A DNA stretch of 64,000 bases from assembly GCA_963790075.1 (NCBI GenBank), contig CAWBNG010000004.1, positions 930,001 to 994,000 of the forward strand, in the 5' to 3' direction. The stretch's first letter is position 1; every line of letters begins with the position of its first letter. The notes under the pieces were generated by a model. It had not been told where the DNA came from and searched no databases. It saw nothing but the letters and a program-made list of their open reading frames with translations. This stretch comes from CAYOUV01 sp963790075. Its GTDB lineage: Bacteria; Chloroflexota; Anaerolineae; Anaerolineales; Villigracilaceae. The position numbers and the translations under genes are program-made. Below are positions 49,265 to 58,026 of this stretch, in pieces.

Positions 49265-50344
49265 TTAGGGGGTTGGAGCCGATTTCACTTCATCCCACAG
49301 ACGTTGATAGACTGATTCTGCATCGCCAACTGGTTTCAGGTATTGCAGTTTAGCCTTGACTTCAGCTGGTGGGTAAACGGCCGGGTCGCTCAGGAAATCC
49401 GGGCTGAGCAGCGCTTCGGCAGCTTTGTTGGGGCTGGCGTAGTAGTTGAACTCGGACAGTTTGGCGCCCATTTCCGGGCTGAGCAGGAAGTTAATGAACA
49501 TCTCAGCCGCCAGTTTCTCTTCAGGGGTGGCGGTGGCCGGGATGCAGATATTGTCAACCCAGATCACGCCGCCCTCTTGCGGGATCGTATAGGCGATGTT
49601 CTCGTTCTGTTCCTGGGCCACCAGGAAGTCGCCATTCCACCCGTGAGCCATGATGTTCTCGCCGGAAGCCAATAAATCTTCGTAGGTGTCGCTGTCATAA
49701 CCAGCAAGAGCTGGCTTGGCTTTGATGAGCAGTTGCTTGGCTTCTTCGAGCTGGGCTTCGTCGGTGGTGTTGACATCGTAGCCCAGGTACACCAAGGCGG
49801 CGGCGAATGCCTCGCGCGAGTCGTCGAGCATGGTGGTGCGGCCGTACATCGGTGAGTTGGGATCGGGGTCGAAGAGCACCGACCAGCTGGTGGGGGCGTC
49901 CATCTGATCCGAAAGGTACCCGATGCCGGTCGTGCCCCATTGGTAAGGAGCGCAGTATTCGTTGCCCGGATCATAGGGCACATTCTGGAATTCGTCGCTC
50001 AAATTGGCCAGATTGGGGATATTGGCATGATCCAGCTTCGCCAGCATGTTTTCGGATTTCATGATGCTGACGGTGTAGTCCGAGGGGACGATCAGGGAGT
50101 AACCGGACGCGCCGCCTTGCAGCTTGGCCAGCATTTCTTCGTTGCTCGAGAAGTTGTCCTCGACGATCTTGATCCCGGTCTGATCCGTAAAGGCGGTGTA
50201 AATATCAGGATCGATATATTCGGACCAGTTGTAGATCACGATCTGGTCAGGAGGAGCCGGTGTGGACTTGGCACCTCCGCAGGCTGTCAGCAGCAGGCTG
50301 AAGGCTGTCAATAGGGACAGCAGGATAATCAAACGTCCTTTCAT
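49265..50344 (-). CDS. potD: Spermidine/putrescine-type ABC transporter substrate-binding lipoprotein
   Basis: 359 residues. The signal peptide ends in LLLTACGG with Cys22 as lipobox, so the protein is lipid-anchored outside the cell. IVIYNWSEYIDPDIYTAFTD and GASGYSLIVPSDYTVSIM are typical PotD/PotF openings. DNICIPATATPEEKLAAEMF and a C-terminal YLKPVGDAESVYQRLWDEVK follow family pattern. It binds polyamines or a related cation and delivers them to PotBC. Specificity among putrescine, spermidine or other amines cannot be read by eye. Confidence 0.93.
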   Translation of the reverse strand: MKGRLIILLSLLTAFSLLLTACGGAKSTPAPPDQIVIYNWSEYIDPDIYTAFTDQTGIKIVEDNFSSNEEMLAKLQGGASGYSLIVPSDYTVSIMKSENMLAKLDHANIPNLANLSDEFQNVPYDPGNEYCAPYQWGTTGIGYLSDQMDAPTSWSVLFDPDPNSPMYGRTTMLDDSREAFAAALVYLGYDVNTTDEAQLEEAKQLLIKAKPALAGYDSDTYEDLLASGENIMAHGWNGDFLVAQEQNENIAYTIPQEGGVIWVDNICIPATATPEEKLAAEMFINFLLSPEMGAKLSEFNYYASPNKAAEALLSPDFLSDPAVYPPAEVKAKLQYLKPVGDAESVYQRLWDEVKSAPTP

Positions 50345-50391
50345 TAAACTTCTCCTTCCTTCGGTTGAGTAATTTGAGGGCTGAGCGCGAG

Positions 50392-51306
50392 CTATAAGCT
50401 CAAATCCATGATATTTTCGTCATCACCTCCTTTTCTGAAGATCAATGAGATACCCATCAATACCAATGAGAAGAGCAGCATCAGGGTCGAAACGGCATTG
50501 ATTTTGGGGGTGACGCCTTTCTTGATCATGCCAAAGACCCGCACGGGCAGGGTGTTGAATCCAGCACCACTGGTGAAGAAAGTGATGACAAAGTCATCCA
50601 GTGACAAAGTGAAGGCCAGCAATGCGCCGCCCAGGATGCCGGGCATCATCATCGGGATGGTCACGCGCCAGAATGTTTGCCATGAATTGGCATAGAGATC
50701 ACTGGCTGCTTCTTCCAGCGTGTTATCCATCTGTGCCAGGCGGGCACGGACAACAATGGCCACGAACGAAATGTTAAAAGCCACATGTCCAATAATGACC
50801 GAGTAGGGTACAGCCAGACTGATCCTGAAGAAATTTACATGCCAGGGTTCGAATCCAATGCCGGTAATATCGAAAAAGATCAGCAGCATGATCGCCATGG
50901 CGATGTCAGGAATGATGATGGGCAAATACAGGATGGCGTCCATCATCAGCTGTCCACGGAAGGAATAACGCTCCATCGCCATCGCCGCCAGTGTACCGAT
51001 AATGGTCGATAAAATGGTCGAGACAATCGCAACGAAGAGGCTGTTCCACAATGAGAGAATGATCTGGCTGTCATTGATCATCTCGCCATACCATCTGGTC
51101 GTAAAGCCGGCCCACTGCGCTGTCGAGCGTGAGTCGTTGAATGAGAAGATGACCAAAATGATGATCGGAAGGTACAGGAACAGGTAGCCGCCCCAACCGT
51201 AGAAATTCAGGACCAGGTCGTTGATACGCTTCTTGACCAAAGCCATCCGACTGCGGCGAGACGGTCGCAGTTGTTCGACTGTGGTATCCATGGCTTCGCT
51301 GCTCAT
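50392..51306 (-). CDS. potC: Polyamine-type ABC transporter permease PotC
   Basis: 304 residues from the ATG at 51306, which overlaps the PotB stop by 4 bases (ATGA). About six membrane segments follow a cytoplasmic N-terminus with a charged stretch (RPSRRSRMALVKKR). The EAA loop is EEAASDLYANSWQTFWRVTI, which docks the ATPase. FSFNDSRSTAQWAGFTTRWY is a characteristic PotC feature. With PotB it forms the membrane channel of the importer. Confidence 0.93.
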   Translation of the reverse strand: MSSEAMDTTVEQLRPSRRSRMALVKKRINDLVLNFYGWGGYLFLYLPIIILVIFSFNDSRSTAQWAGFTTRWYGEMINDSQIILSLWNSLFVAIVSTILSTIIGTLAAMAMERYSFRGQLMMDAILYLPIIIPDIAMAIMLLIFFDITGIGFEPWHVNFFRISLAVPYSVIIGHVAFNISFVAIVVRARLAQMDNTLEEAASDLYANSWQTFWRVTIPMMMPGILGGALLAFTLSLDDFVITFFTSGAGFNTLPVRVFGMIKKGVTPKINAVSTLMLLFSLVLMGISLIFRKGGDDENIMDLSL

Positions 51307-52172
51307 GCCTGCACCCTTTCTTTCCTGCTTGTTGAGCGGAAGTAAATCAGTGTCGCCAGCAGCATCACCACCATCATCACGGTCGACATGGCGGAACCGA
51401 ATGGCCAATCATGGGCGGACAGGAATTGGTTGCTGATGATGTTGCCGATCATCAGCGATTTGCCACCCCCCAGAATTGCCGGTGTGACGAAGGCGCCCAG
51501 AGAGGGGATAAAGACCAGCATTGAGCCGGCTATCACGCCGGGCAACGAAAGTGGCCAAATTACGCGCCAGAATACCTTCCAGCCTGAAGCGTACAGGTCC
51601 TGCGCCGCTTCGAGCAGGCTGTTATCGAGCCGGTCGAGAGCAGCGTAAACCGGCAGTACCATATCCGGGAGCCATCCATAGACCAGTCCGAGCACGATGG
51701 CAAAGTCGTTTCCAAAGAGCGGTAGTGGATGCTTCAGGATGCCAAGAGATATCAACGTGGTGTTGATCAAACCGGTGTTGGTACGTAGCAACGTCAGCCA
51801 GGCATAGGTGCGGATCAGGAAGTTGGTCCAGAAGGGGATCATCAGCGCCAGCACGAACGTCCCACGGCTTTGCGGTGGGCGGGTGGTGATGTAATAGGCC
51901 AATGGGAAACCCAGCAACAGGCAGGCGAAAGTCGTGATCGCCGCGATATAGAAGGAGCGCAGGAAGGTGTTGAAGTACAGAGGGTCGAATGTGCGTTGGA
52001 AATTCTCAAGTGAAAATTGCCAGACCACGCCGCCGTACGTCCCGCGAGTTTGGAAGCTGTAAATCAGGACAATGAAGAGTGGTGCGATGAAGAAAATGAA
52101 AAGCCACAAACTGGCAGGCAATAAAAGCAGCCAGGGACGCATTGATGGGTACTTGGCAAAGACTTTATGCAT
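51303..52172 (-). CDS. potB: Polyamine-type ABC transporter permease PotB
   Basis: 289 residues with six membrane segments. The EAA loop LLEAAQDLYASGWKVFWRVI contacts PotA, and the FQTRGTYGGVVWQFSLENFQ region is the PotB-type outer loop. It lies 4 bases after potA and overlaps potC, so the three are translated together. It forms a heterodimeric channel with PotC. Confidence 0.93.
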   Translation of the reverse strand: MHKVFAKYPSMRPWLLLLPASLWLFIFFIAPLFIVLIYSFQTRGTYGGVVWQFSLENFQRTFDPLYFNTFLRSFYIAAITTFACLLLGFPLAYYITTRPPQSRGTFVLALMIPFWTNFLIRTYAWLTLLRTNTGLINTTLISLGILKHPLPLFGNDFAIVLGLVYGWLPDMVLPVYAALDRLDNSLLEAAQDLYASGWKVFWRVIWPLSLPGVIAGSMLVFIPSLGAFVTPAILGGGKSLMIGNIISNQFLSAHDWPFGSAMSTVMMVVMLLATLIYFRSTSRKERVQA

Positions 52173-52176
52173 CTGG

Positions 52177-53280
52177 CTACTCCTTCATCACGCGGGCGTG
52201 GGCAGGATTCCAGCGCAGGGTCACCTCGTCGCCTACTTTGAAGAAGTGTTCCGAGGAGGTTGCATTCTGCATGCGTACCACCAGTTTATTAGGCCCAGGG
52301 ACTTGAACGACATAGCGCGTGTCGGTACCCAGATAAACCAGATCGACTACTTTGCCGGGCATATTGGCAATCTTCCGGCTGCCCCTGGGCAGGGGTTTCC
52401 CGGGTGTGTAGAGGTCGATTTTTTCGGGTCGAATGGATAATGTGACCTTGGACTTGATCGGAACTGGATCGCTGCCCCAGGTGGCCCACATGACTGAATT
52501 CGGTGCAATCCCGAACTCAACGTGCTCGTTTTGTCCCTCGATCGTGCCTTCGATGAAATTGGTTTCGCCGATAAAGTCGGCTACGAAGCGGCTGGTTGGT
52601 TGCTCGTAAATCTCCTCGGGATTTCCGATTTGAAGCAGATGTCCTTGACTCATCACTGCAATGCGGTCGGACATGGTCAGGGCTTCTTCCTGGTCGTGTG
52701 TAACATAAATGAAAGTGATCCCGACTTGCTCCTGCAGGGCTTTCAATTCAATCTGCATGGCTTTGCGCAGCTTCAGATCCAGCGCGCCCAGAGGCTCGTC
52801 CAAAAGAAGCACATTGGGGCGATTGACCAGGGCGCGTGCCAGTGCGACCCGTTGTTGCTGTCCGCCGGATAGTTGTTTGGGCCGGCGTTTGCCCATGCCC
52901 TGCAAGTGGACCAGATCCAGCACCTCGTTGACCCGAAGTTCGATTTCGGATTTGGGCGTTTTTTGCATTTCCAGACCGAAGGCGATATTTTGGAACACCG
53001 ACATGTGTGGAAACAAGGCATAATTTTGAAATACGGTGTTCACAGGTCTTTGATAGGCGGGCAGATGGCCTTGAACTTCGTCGCTGATTAAGATCTGTCC
53101 TGAAGTTGGAATTTCGAATCCGGCGATCAATCGCAGGGATGTGGTTTTACCGCATCCACTGGGACCGAGCAGGGAAAAGAACTCCCCATTTCGGATTTGA
53201 AGGGAAACGTGGTTAACCGCAGATACATTGCCAAAACGTTTGACCACGTCGCGTAACTCTACCGCGTGCCCCTCACTCAT
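52177..53280 (-). CDS. potA: Polyamine-type ABC transporter ATP-binding protein PotA
   Basis: 367 residues. Walker A GPSGCGKTT (39-47), signature LSGGQQQRVALARALVN and Walker B NVLLLDEPLGALD (about 155-170) are intact. Beyond about residue 240 is the TOBE-like regulatory domain of the PotA/MalK subfamily. The protein powers import through PotBC. Its start overlaps the Lrp regulator stop by 8 bases, so the transporter is directly coupled to the regulator gene. Confidence 0.95.
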   Translation of the reverse strand: MSEGHAVELRDVVKRFGNVSAVNHVSLQIRNGEFFSLLGPSGCGKTTSLRLIAGFEIPTSGQILISDEVQGHLPAYQRPVNTVFQNYALFPHMSVFQNIAFGLEMQKTPKSEIELRVNEVLDLVHLQGMGKRRPKQLSGGQQQRVALARALVNRPNVLLLDEPLGALDLKLRKAMQIELKALQEQVGITFIYVTHDQEEALTMSDRIAVMSQGHLLQIGNPEEIYEQPTSRFVADFIGETNFIEGTIEGQNEHVEFGIAPNSVMWATWGSDPVPIKSKVTLSIRPEKIDLYTPGKPLPRGSRKIANMPGKVVDLVYLGTDTRYVVQVPGPNKLVVRMQNATSSEHFFKVGDEVTLRWNPAHARVMKE

Positions 53281-53752
53281 TGGCTCCTCCTGATGACGAA
53301 ATAATATTTGAACTGGGTTGAGCGCCGTAGGCCATCTTGAATGTGCGCAAAATCAAGTAGGTTTGCGTACGCAAGACGCCCGGCACCTGTCGCAGCCGTT
53401 GATTGAGGAAGCTCGCCAGCGCTTCTCGGTTCTGGCACATCACCTCGACGATCAGGTCGAACTCACCCGAAACCATGATCAGGTAACTGACTTCCGGGAA
53501 TTGGGCGATGACAGCGGCTGAACTTTCGAGCTGCGGGGGGTCGATCGAGACGCCAATCATGGCTGGCGCGTCAAATCCCAATTGGTACGGATCCACCAGC
53601 CCAACGATCTGTATGATTTCCTGCTCGATCAGGCGCGCGATGCGATTGCGCACAGTCCCCTCGGAGATATCCAGAGCCTTGGCGATATCCGTATACGGGG
53701 TGCGCCCATCATGTTGCAGGAGTTTGATTATTTCTTGATCAGTTTTGTCCAT
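53273..53752 (-). CDS. Lrp/AsnC family transcriptional regulator
   Basis: 159 residues. Helix-turn-helix: MDKTDQEIIKLLQHDGRTPY then DIAKALDISEGTVRNRIARL. The RAM ligand-binding domain includes GVSIDPPQLESSAAVIAQFP, YLIMVSGEFDLIVEVMC and VLRTQTYLILRTFKMAY. Lrp/AsnC proteins bind amino acids and control their uptake and catabolism. It is the first gene of the minus-strand array, and a dyad lies next to its start, so it probably regulates itself, the array and perhaps mmsA. The effector is unknown. Confidence 0.94.
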   Translation of the reverse strand: MDKTDQEIIKLLQHDGRTPYTDIAKALDISEGTVRNRIARLIEQEIIQIVGLVDPYQLGFDAPAMIGVSIDPPQLESSAAVIAQFPEVSYLIMVSGEFDLIVEVMCQNREALASFLNQRLRQVPGVLRTQTYLILRTFKMAYGAQPSSNIISSSGGANE

Positions 53753-53754
53753 AA

Positions 53755-53818
53755 ATATTGCGGAATTCGTAATATATCGGCATTATAATCCACTAATCGT
53801 AATAATACAAGGAATTTG
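53755..53818 (-). promoter_or_regulatory. Promoter and candidate Lrp operator of the catabolic array
   Basis: On the minus strand TATAAT (53787-53782) lies 17 bases from TTGTAT as -35. A 21-bp dyad at 53755-53775 (outer arms ATATT/AATAT, 8 of 10 pairs matching) covers the space up to the start codon. TATTACGA occurs twice, 30 bp apart, at 53767-53774 and 53797-53804, one inside the dyad and one upstream of the -10 box, which would suit a multimeric Lrp protein. Confidence 0.65.
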
Positions 53819-53847
53819 TTGGAGAATTCGAATTTGAGCGGTATAAT
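53819..53847 (+). promoter_or_regulatory. Divergent promoter of mmsA
   Basis: TTGGAG (53819-53824) and TATAAT (53842-53847) are separated by 17 bases. The spacer contains the perfect palindrome AATTCGAATT (53825-53834), a possible regulator site. Transcription starts about 55 bases before the mmsA ATG. Confidence 0.62.
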
Positions 53848-53909
53848 GGTTTCTGAAAGCCTGTGTTTCTTGCTTACCAGCAGATTAAATTGGGTGAAGG
53901 AGCTATTCT

Positions 53910-55388
53910 ATGAGTGAATCCCGGCAACTGCGCAATTATGTTAACGGCGCTTGGCATTCCCCGGCCTCAGCCACCTATCAGGATGTAATTAATCCGGCCA
54001 CAGCGGACGTGCTCGGTCAAGTACCGCTTTCGTCCGCTGAAGAAGTGGACCGGGCGGTGGAGGCCGCTTTACATGCATACGAGAGTTGGCGGCGAGTCCC
54101 GGCCGAGGAGCGGGTGCAGTTCCTGTTCCGGCTAAAAGCCATTCTGGATGAAAACTTTGATGAGCTTTCCCGGCTGGTCACGCAGGAGAACGGCAAGACC
54201 TTTAAAGAATCCCAGGGTGAGTTAAAGCGCGCAATCGAGAATGTTGAGGTGGCCTGTGGTATTCCCATCCTGATGCAGGGTGATTTTTCGGAGGATATCG
54301 CGACCGGGATAGACGAGTTCATGATTCGCCAACCGGTTGGGGTGTGTGCCATTATTGCCCCATTTAATTTCCCCGGTATGATCCCTTTCTGGTTCCTGCC
54401 TTATGCGGTGGCGACCGGCAACACTGCCATCGTCAAACCCTCCGAGCGGACTCCCATGACCATGCAGCGCGTCATGGATCTGGTGCAGGCTGCTGGTTTT
54501 CCCAAGGGTGTGATCAATCTGGTCAATGGTGCGGCGGACACGGTCAATGCCCTCCTGGATCATCCGGGTATCAGTGCGGTCAGCTTTGTCGGGTCGACTC
54601 CTGTAGCAAGACATGTCTACGCGCGCGCCTCCGCTAATGGCAAGCGTGTCCAGGCTCAGGGCGGTGCCAAGAACCTGACGATCGTCCTGCCGGATGCTGA
54701 GCTCGATACGACAACCAGCATTGTTGTGGACAGTTCTTTTGGCAACGCCGGACAGCGCTGCCTGGCAACCTCGCTGGTAGTTACAGTGGGTGAGGCCCGC
54801 AAGAATTTTACCGAGGCGATTGCCGAGGCTGCCACGAAGCGCAAGGTCGGTTATGGCTTGGATGATGGCATCGAAATGGGACCGGTCATTACGCCGCAGA
54901 GTAAAGAGCGTATCGAAGGTCTGATCGAAAAGGGGATTGCTGAGGGAGCGCAAATTTTAGTTGAAGGTCGCGATGCGGTCATCAAAGGATACGAAAAAGG
55001 CAATTTCCTGCGCCCAACCATCCTGGATAATGTTCCGCCGGGTGGCGCAATTTTCCAAACGGAAGTATTCGGCCCGGTGCTGGGGTTGATGCACGTCGAC
55101 ACGGTTGATGAAGCGATCGCGCTGGTTAACAGCCACAGGTACGGCAACATGGCCTGTCTGTTTACCAGCAGCGGCGCGGCAGCGCGCCAGTTCCGCTCGG
55201 AGGCGCAGGCCGGGAATATCGGGATCAACATCGGTGTGGCAGCCCCGATGGCCTTCTTCCCCTTTAGCGGCTGGAAGGAAAGTTTCTTTGGTGCTCTGCA
55301 TGGACAGGGAAAACATTCGGTTGAGTTCTACACCCAAACCAAAGTGGTCGTCGAACGCTGGCTCAAGGATTGGTCGCGCAAGTTCTGA
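53910..55388 (+). CDS. mmsA: Methylmalonate-semialdehyde dehydrogenase (CoA-acylating)
   Basis: 492 residues. Catalytic Cys284 is in GNAGQRCLATSLVV, next to the QAQGGAKNLTIVLPDAELD stretch that is characteristic of MmsA/IolA and distinguishes it from ordinary aldehyde dehydrogenases, which have ELGGK at that point. These enzymes convert methylmalonate or malonate semialdehyde plus CoA to propionyl- or acetyl-CoA. AAGGAG precedes the ATG. It is divergent from the Lrp-pot array and shares its control region. Malonate semialdehyde arises from beta-alanine, a polyamine breakdown product, but this link is an inference. Confidence 0.92.
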   Translation: MSESRQLRNYVNGAWHSPASATYQDVINPATADVLGQVPLSSAEEVDRAVEAALHAYESWRRVPAEERVQFLFRLKAILDENFDELSRLVTQENGKTFKESQGELKRAIENVEVACGIPILMQGDFSEDIATGIDEFMIRQPVGVCAIIAPFNFPGMIPFWFLPYAVATGNTAIVKPSERTPMTMQRVMDLVQAAGFPKGVINLVNGAADTVNALLDHPGISAVSFVGSTPVARHVYARASANGKRVQAQGGAKNLTIVLPDAELDTTTSIVVDSSFGNAGQRCLATSLVVTVGEARKNFTEAIAEAATKRKVGYGLDDGIEMGPVITPQSKERIEGLIEKGIAEGAQILVEGRDAVIKGYEKGNFLRPTILDNVPPGGAIFQTEVFGPVLGLMHVDTVDEAIALVNSHRYGNMACLFTSSGAAARQFRSEAQAGNIGINIGVAAPMAFFPFSGWKESFFGALHGQGKHSVEFYTQTKVVVERWLKDWSRKF

Positions 55389-55412
55389 TGCTGACAACCT
55401 CAGTTCAAGCAT

Positions 55413-56210
55413 ATGGAAATTGAGCAACTGAAACGAATCCGCTGTTTCCTGTTGGATTTGGATGGCACAGTTTATCTGGGCGGGGAGTTGTTACCCGGTG
55501 CGCGAGATTTTCTGGATGGATTGGTTGTTCAACAAATCCCGTTCTATTTCGTCACCAATAACTCATCCCGTTCGCGAAGTGAATATCAAGAAAAACTCGA
55601 ACATCTGGGGCTGGAATATGGAGCAGAGCGATTCGTTACCTCCGGAGAGGCAACCGCGTTATATTTAAAGAATCAAAAACCACAGGCGCGTCTGTTTGTG
55701 GTTGGCACGCCGTCCCTGGAAAAAGAGTTTGTCGATCACGGATTTACCTTGGATGAGACCGATCCGGAATACGTTGTACTCGGATTCGATACGACCCTAA
55801 CGTACCAGAAAATCTGGAAGCTGTGTGACCTGCTCCGGGAAGGGCGACCCTTTATAGCCACACATTCCGATCTTAATTGTCCCACTTCGAGCGGCTTCAT
55901 GCCGGATATCGGTTCGATGCTGGCCATGGTCGCCGCTTCGACCGGTAGACAACCGGATGTGATCATCGGGAAACCCTATGCACCTATCGTTGATGCTATC
56001 GTGGCAAAGGCTGGTCTTCCCGTAACGCAGTTGGCGATGGTCGGTGACCGGCTTTATACCGACATCGCGCTCGGGCGAGCTGGTATTACTACCATCCTGG
56101 TGTTAAGTGGCGAGACCCGGCGCGAAGATTTGGCTGGGTCGCCTAATACGCCGGATTTCGTCTTTGAAAATTTACAAGAATTGCATCTTGCTTTACAATC
56201 TCTTAGGTGA
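55413..56210 (+). CDS. HAD-superfamily IIA phosphatase (NagD/p-nitrophenylphosphatase-like)
   Basis: 265 residues. Motif I LLDLDGTVYLGG has nucleophile Asp15 and Asp17; motif II FVTNNSSRSRSEY, motif III and the lysine in IIGKPYAPIVDAI, and motif IV LAMVGDRLYTDIALGRAGITT are all present. A class IIA cap domain lies between motifs II and III. The family includes NagD, phosphoglycolate and 4-nitrophenyl phosphatases. The physiological substrate cannot be assigned. It is in the same direction as mmsA and 24 bases downstream. Confidence 0.9.
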   Translation: MEIEQLKRIRCFLLDLDGTVYLGGELLPGARDFLDGLVVQQIPFYFVTNNSSRSRSEYQEKLEHLGLEYGAERFVTSGEATALYLKNQKPQARLFVVGTPSLEKEFVDHGFTLDETDPEYVVLGFDTTLTYQKIWKLCDLLREGRPFIATHSDLNCPTSSGFMPDIGSMLAMVAASTGRQPDVIIGKPYAPIVDAIVAKAGLPVTQLAMVGDRLYTDIALGRAGITTILVLSGETRREDLAGSPNTPDFVFENLQELHLALQSLR

Positions 56211-56235
56211 ACATCTTTTGGATTGAAAGGTATCT

Positions 56236-57972
56236 ATGCTACCAAAACAGCCGATGGTTTTAAAAGGGCTGCCAGCAGCCCCCGGTTTGACAGCCGGTCC
56301 GGTTTTCATCTGGCAGGACCTGGATCTAACTTTGCCCGCCCCATATTCCAGCGGCGATCCTGGAGCTGCCTGGAGGAAAATATCGACTGCGATTGACGAG
56401 ACCAGGCAGGAGATCGAACAAATCCGTGAGAAAGTTACGCAGACCGCCGGCAAGGAGCAGTCAGCCATTTTCGACGCACACTTGATGATGGTTGATGATA
56501 GTGCCTTACATAATATGGTGCGCGAATTGCTTGATAATGGCGAAAATCCCGAGGCTGCCTGGCACACTGCTGTCGAGAGCTTTGCGGCGAGACTCGAGCA
56601 TCTGCCTGACCCAACCCTCAGCGCCCGTGCCGCCGACGTCCGAGACGTGGGTAAGCGAGTTCTGGCCCATTTGCTGGGTAAGGCTGGTTCGCAAAATGCG
56701 CTGACCGAAAAATCAGTGGTGGTTGCACGCGATCTGGCCCCCTCTCAAACGGCGATGCTCGATCACAACCTGGTGTTGGCGTTTTGTACTGCAGAAGGCG
56801 GACCGACGTCTCATACTGCGATTCTGGCCAAGGCCTTGGGGATTCCAGCCATCGTGGCGCTGGGCAAATCGCTGCTTGACCTCCAGGCGGGTGACTATGT
56901 TTTGGTCGATACGCAACTTGGAGCATTGACCATCAATCCCACAATTGACCAAAGAAAGGTTTTTGCCGAAAGGCAGCAGCAGGCTGAGGGGCGGCGCGTG
57001 GTAGATTTAAAGTCCGCTTTAAAACCAGCGATCACCCGCGACGGCGTACAAGTCGAAGTCGTTGCGAACATCGGTAGTGCGGCGGACGCTCAAACTGCGC
57101 TCGAGCGCGGCGCGGAGGGGGTGGGATTGTTTCGCACCGAATTTTTGTACTTGAATCGCAAGGCCATGTTGAGCGTTGACCAGCAAGTGGAAGCCTACCG
57201 GGAAGTGGTCAGGATTTTGGATGGACGACCGCTGGTTGTGCGCACTCTGGATATCGGTGGGGACAAACAGGCTGACTATCTGGGGATCATCGAGGAGCCG
57301 AACCCGTTCCTTGGCTGGCGCGGAATCCGCATGGTCAGCGAGCGGCCTGAAATTCTGCGAGATCAGATCCGCGCATTGCTCAAAGCCGCACGTGGCTCTG
57401 ATTTGCGCATTATGCTGCCGATGGTCTCACGTTTGGATGAAGTAATCCAGGCCCGTAAGGTGCTGAACGAAGCCATGATCCAGGTCCGACGGGAGGTACC
57501 TGGCTTCCAGATCAAACTGCAGTTTGGTATGATGGTCGAAGTCCCCTCAGCGGCCCTGATGATCGAGCACTTTGCCCAACACGTGGATTTCTTTAGCATC
57601 GGTACGAATGACTTAACGCAATACACGCTGGCTGTGGACCGCTTAAATGCCCGCGTTGCCTCGTTGGCCAGCCCATTCCATCCCGCTGTATTGAAATTGA
57701 TCGAGCGGACTGTCCGCGTGGGGCACCAGCACGAAAAGTGGGTCGGGATGTGCGGCGAATTTGCCGGCGAACCTTTGGCGCTACCTTTCCTGCTCGGAAT
57801 CGGTCTGGACGAATTCAGTATGTCCCCTGGTTTGATTCCGGCAGCCAAAAGCGTCATGCGCAAACTTTCGATTGAAGAGTGCAAGCCAGTTGCCGAGCAG
57901 GCCCTGAAATTGGCTTCGGCTGAAGAAGTACAGAGTTATCTGAGTTCAGAATATAAACGCCTGGCAAAATAG
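56236..57972 (+). CDS. ptsI: Phosphoenolpyruvate-protein phosphotransferase (PTS enzyme I)
   Basis: 578 residues. The phospho-accepting histidine is His193 in GGPTSHTAILAKALGIPAIV, matching the E. coli site. The PEP-binding part contains GVGLFRTEFLYLNR and FSIGTNDLTQYTLAVDR, and Cys506 in MCGEFAGEP is the usual active-site cysteine. Enzyme I transfers phosphate from PEP to HPr to start sugar uptake or dihydroxyacetone phosphorylation. No HPr, EIIA or permease is in the window. The gene ends within a terminator hairpin. Confidence 0.93.
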   Translation: MLPKQPMVLKGLPAAPGLTAGPVFIWQDLDLTLPAPYSSGDPGAAWRKISTAIDETRQEIEQIREKVTQTAGKEQSAIFDAHLMMVDDSALHNMVRELLDNGENPEAAWHTAVESFAARLEHLPDPTLSARAADVRDVGKRVLAHLLGKAGSQNALTEKSVVVARDLAPSQTAMLDHNLVLAFCTAEGGPTSHTAILAKALGIPAIVALGKSLLDLQAGDYVLVDTQLGALTINPTIDQRKVFAERQQQAEGRRVVDLKSALKPAITRDGVQVEVVANIGSAADAQTALERGAEGVGLFRTEFLYLNRKAMLSVDQQVEAYREVVRILDGRPLVVRTLDIGGDKQADYLGIIEEPNPFLGWRGIRMVSERPEILRDQIRALLKAARGSDLRIMLPMVSRLDEVIQARKVLNEAMIQVRREVPGFQIKLQFGMMVEVPSAALMIEHFAQHVDFFSIGTNDLTQYTLAVDRLNARVASLASPFHPAVLKLIERTVRVGHQHEKWVGMCGEFAGEPLALPFLLGIGLDEFSMSPGLIPAAKSVMRKLSIEECKPVAEQALKLASAEEVQSYLSSEYKRLAK

Positions 57973-57984
57973 CCAGGCGTTTTT
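57958..57984 (+). terminator. Terminator overlapping the ptsI stop codon
   Basis: CGCCTGGC-AAAATA-GCCAGGCG is a perfect 8-bp stem followed by five T residues. The TAG stop codon spans the end of the loop and the first base of the second arm, so translation ends inside the hairpin. Confidence 0.93.
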
Positions 57985-58026
57985 GGCTTGCCACCCAGTT
58001 CGATTGAGCGGGGTGAGTATTTGGAT

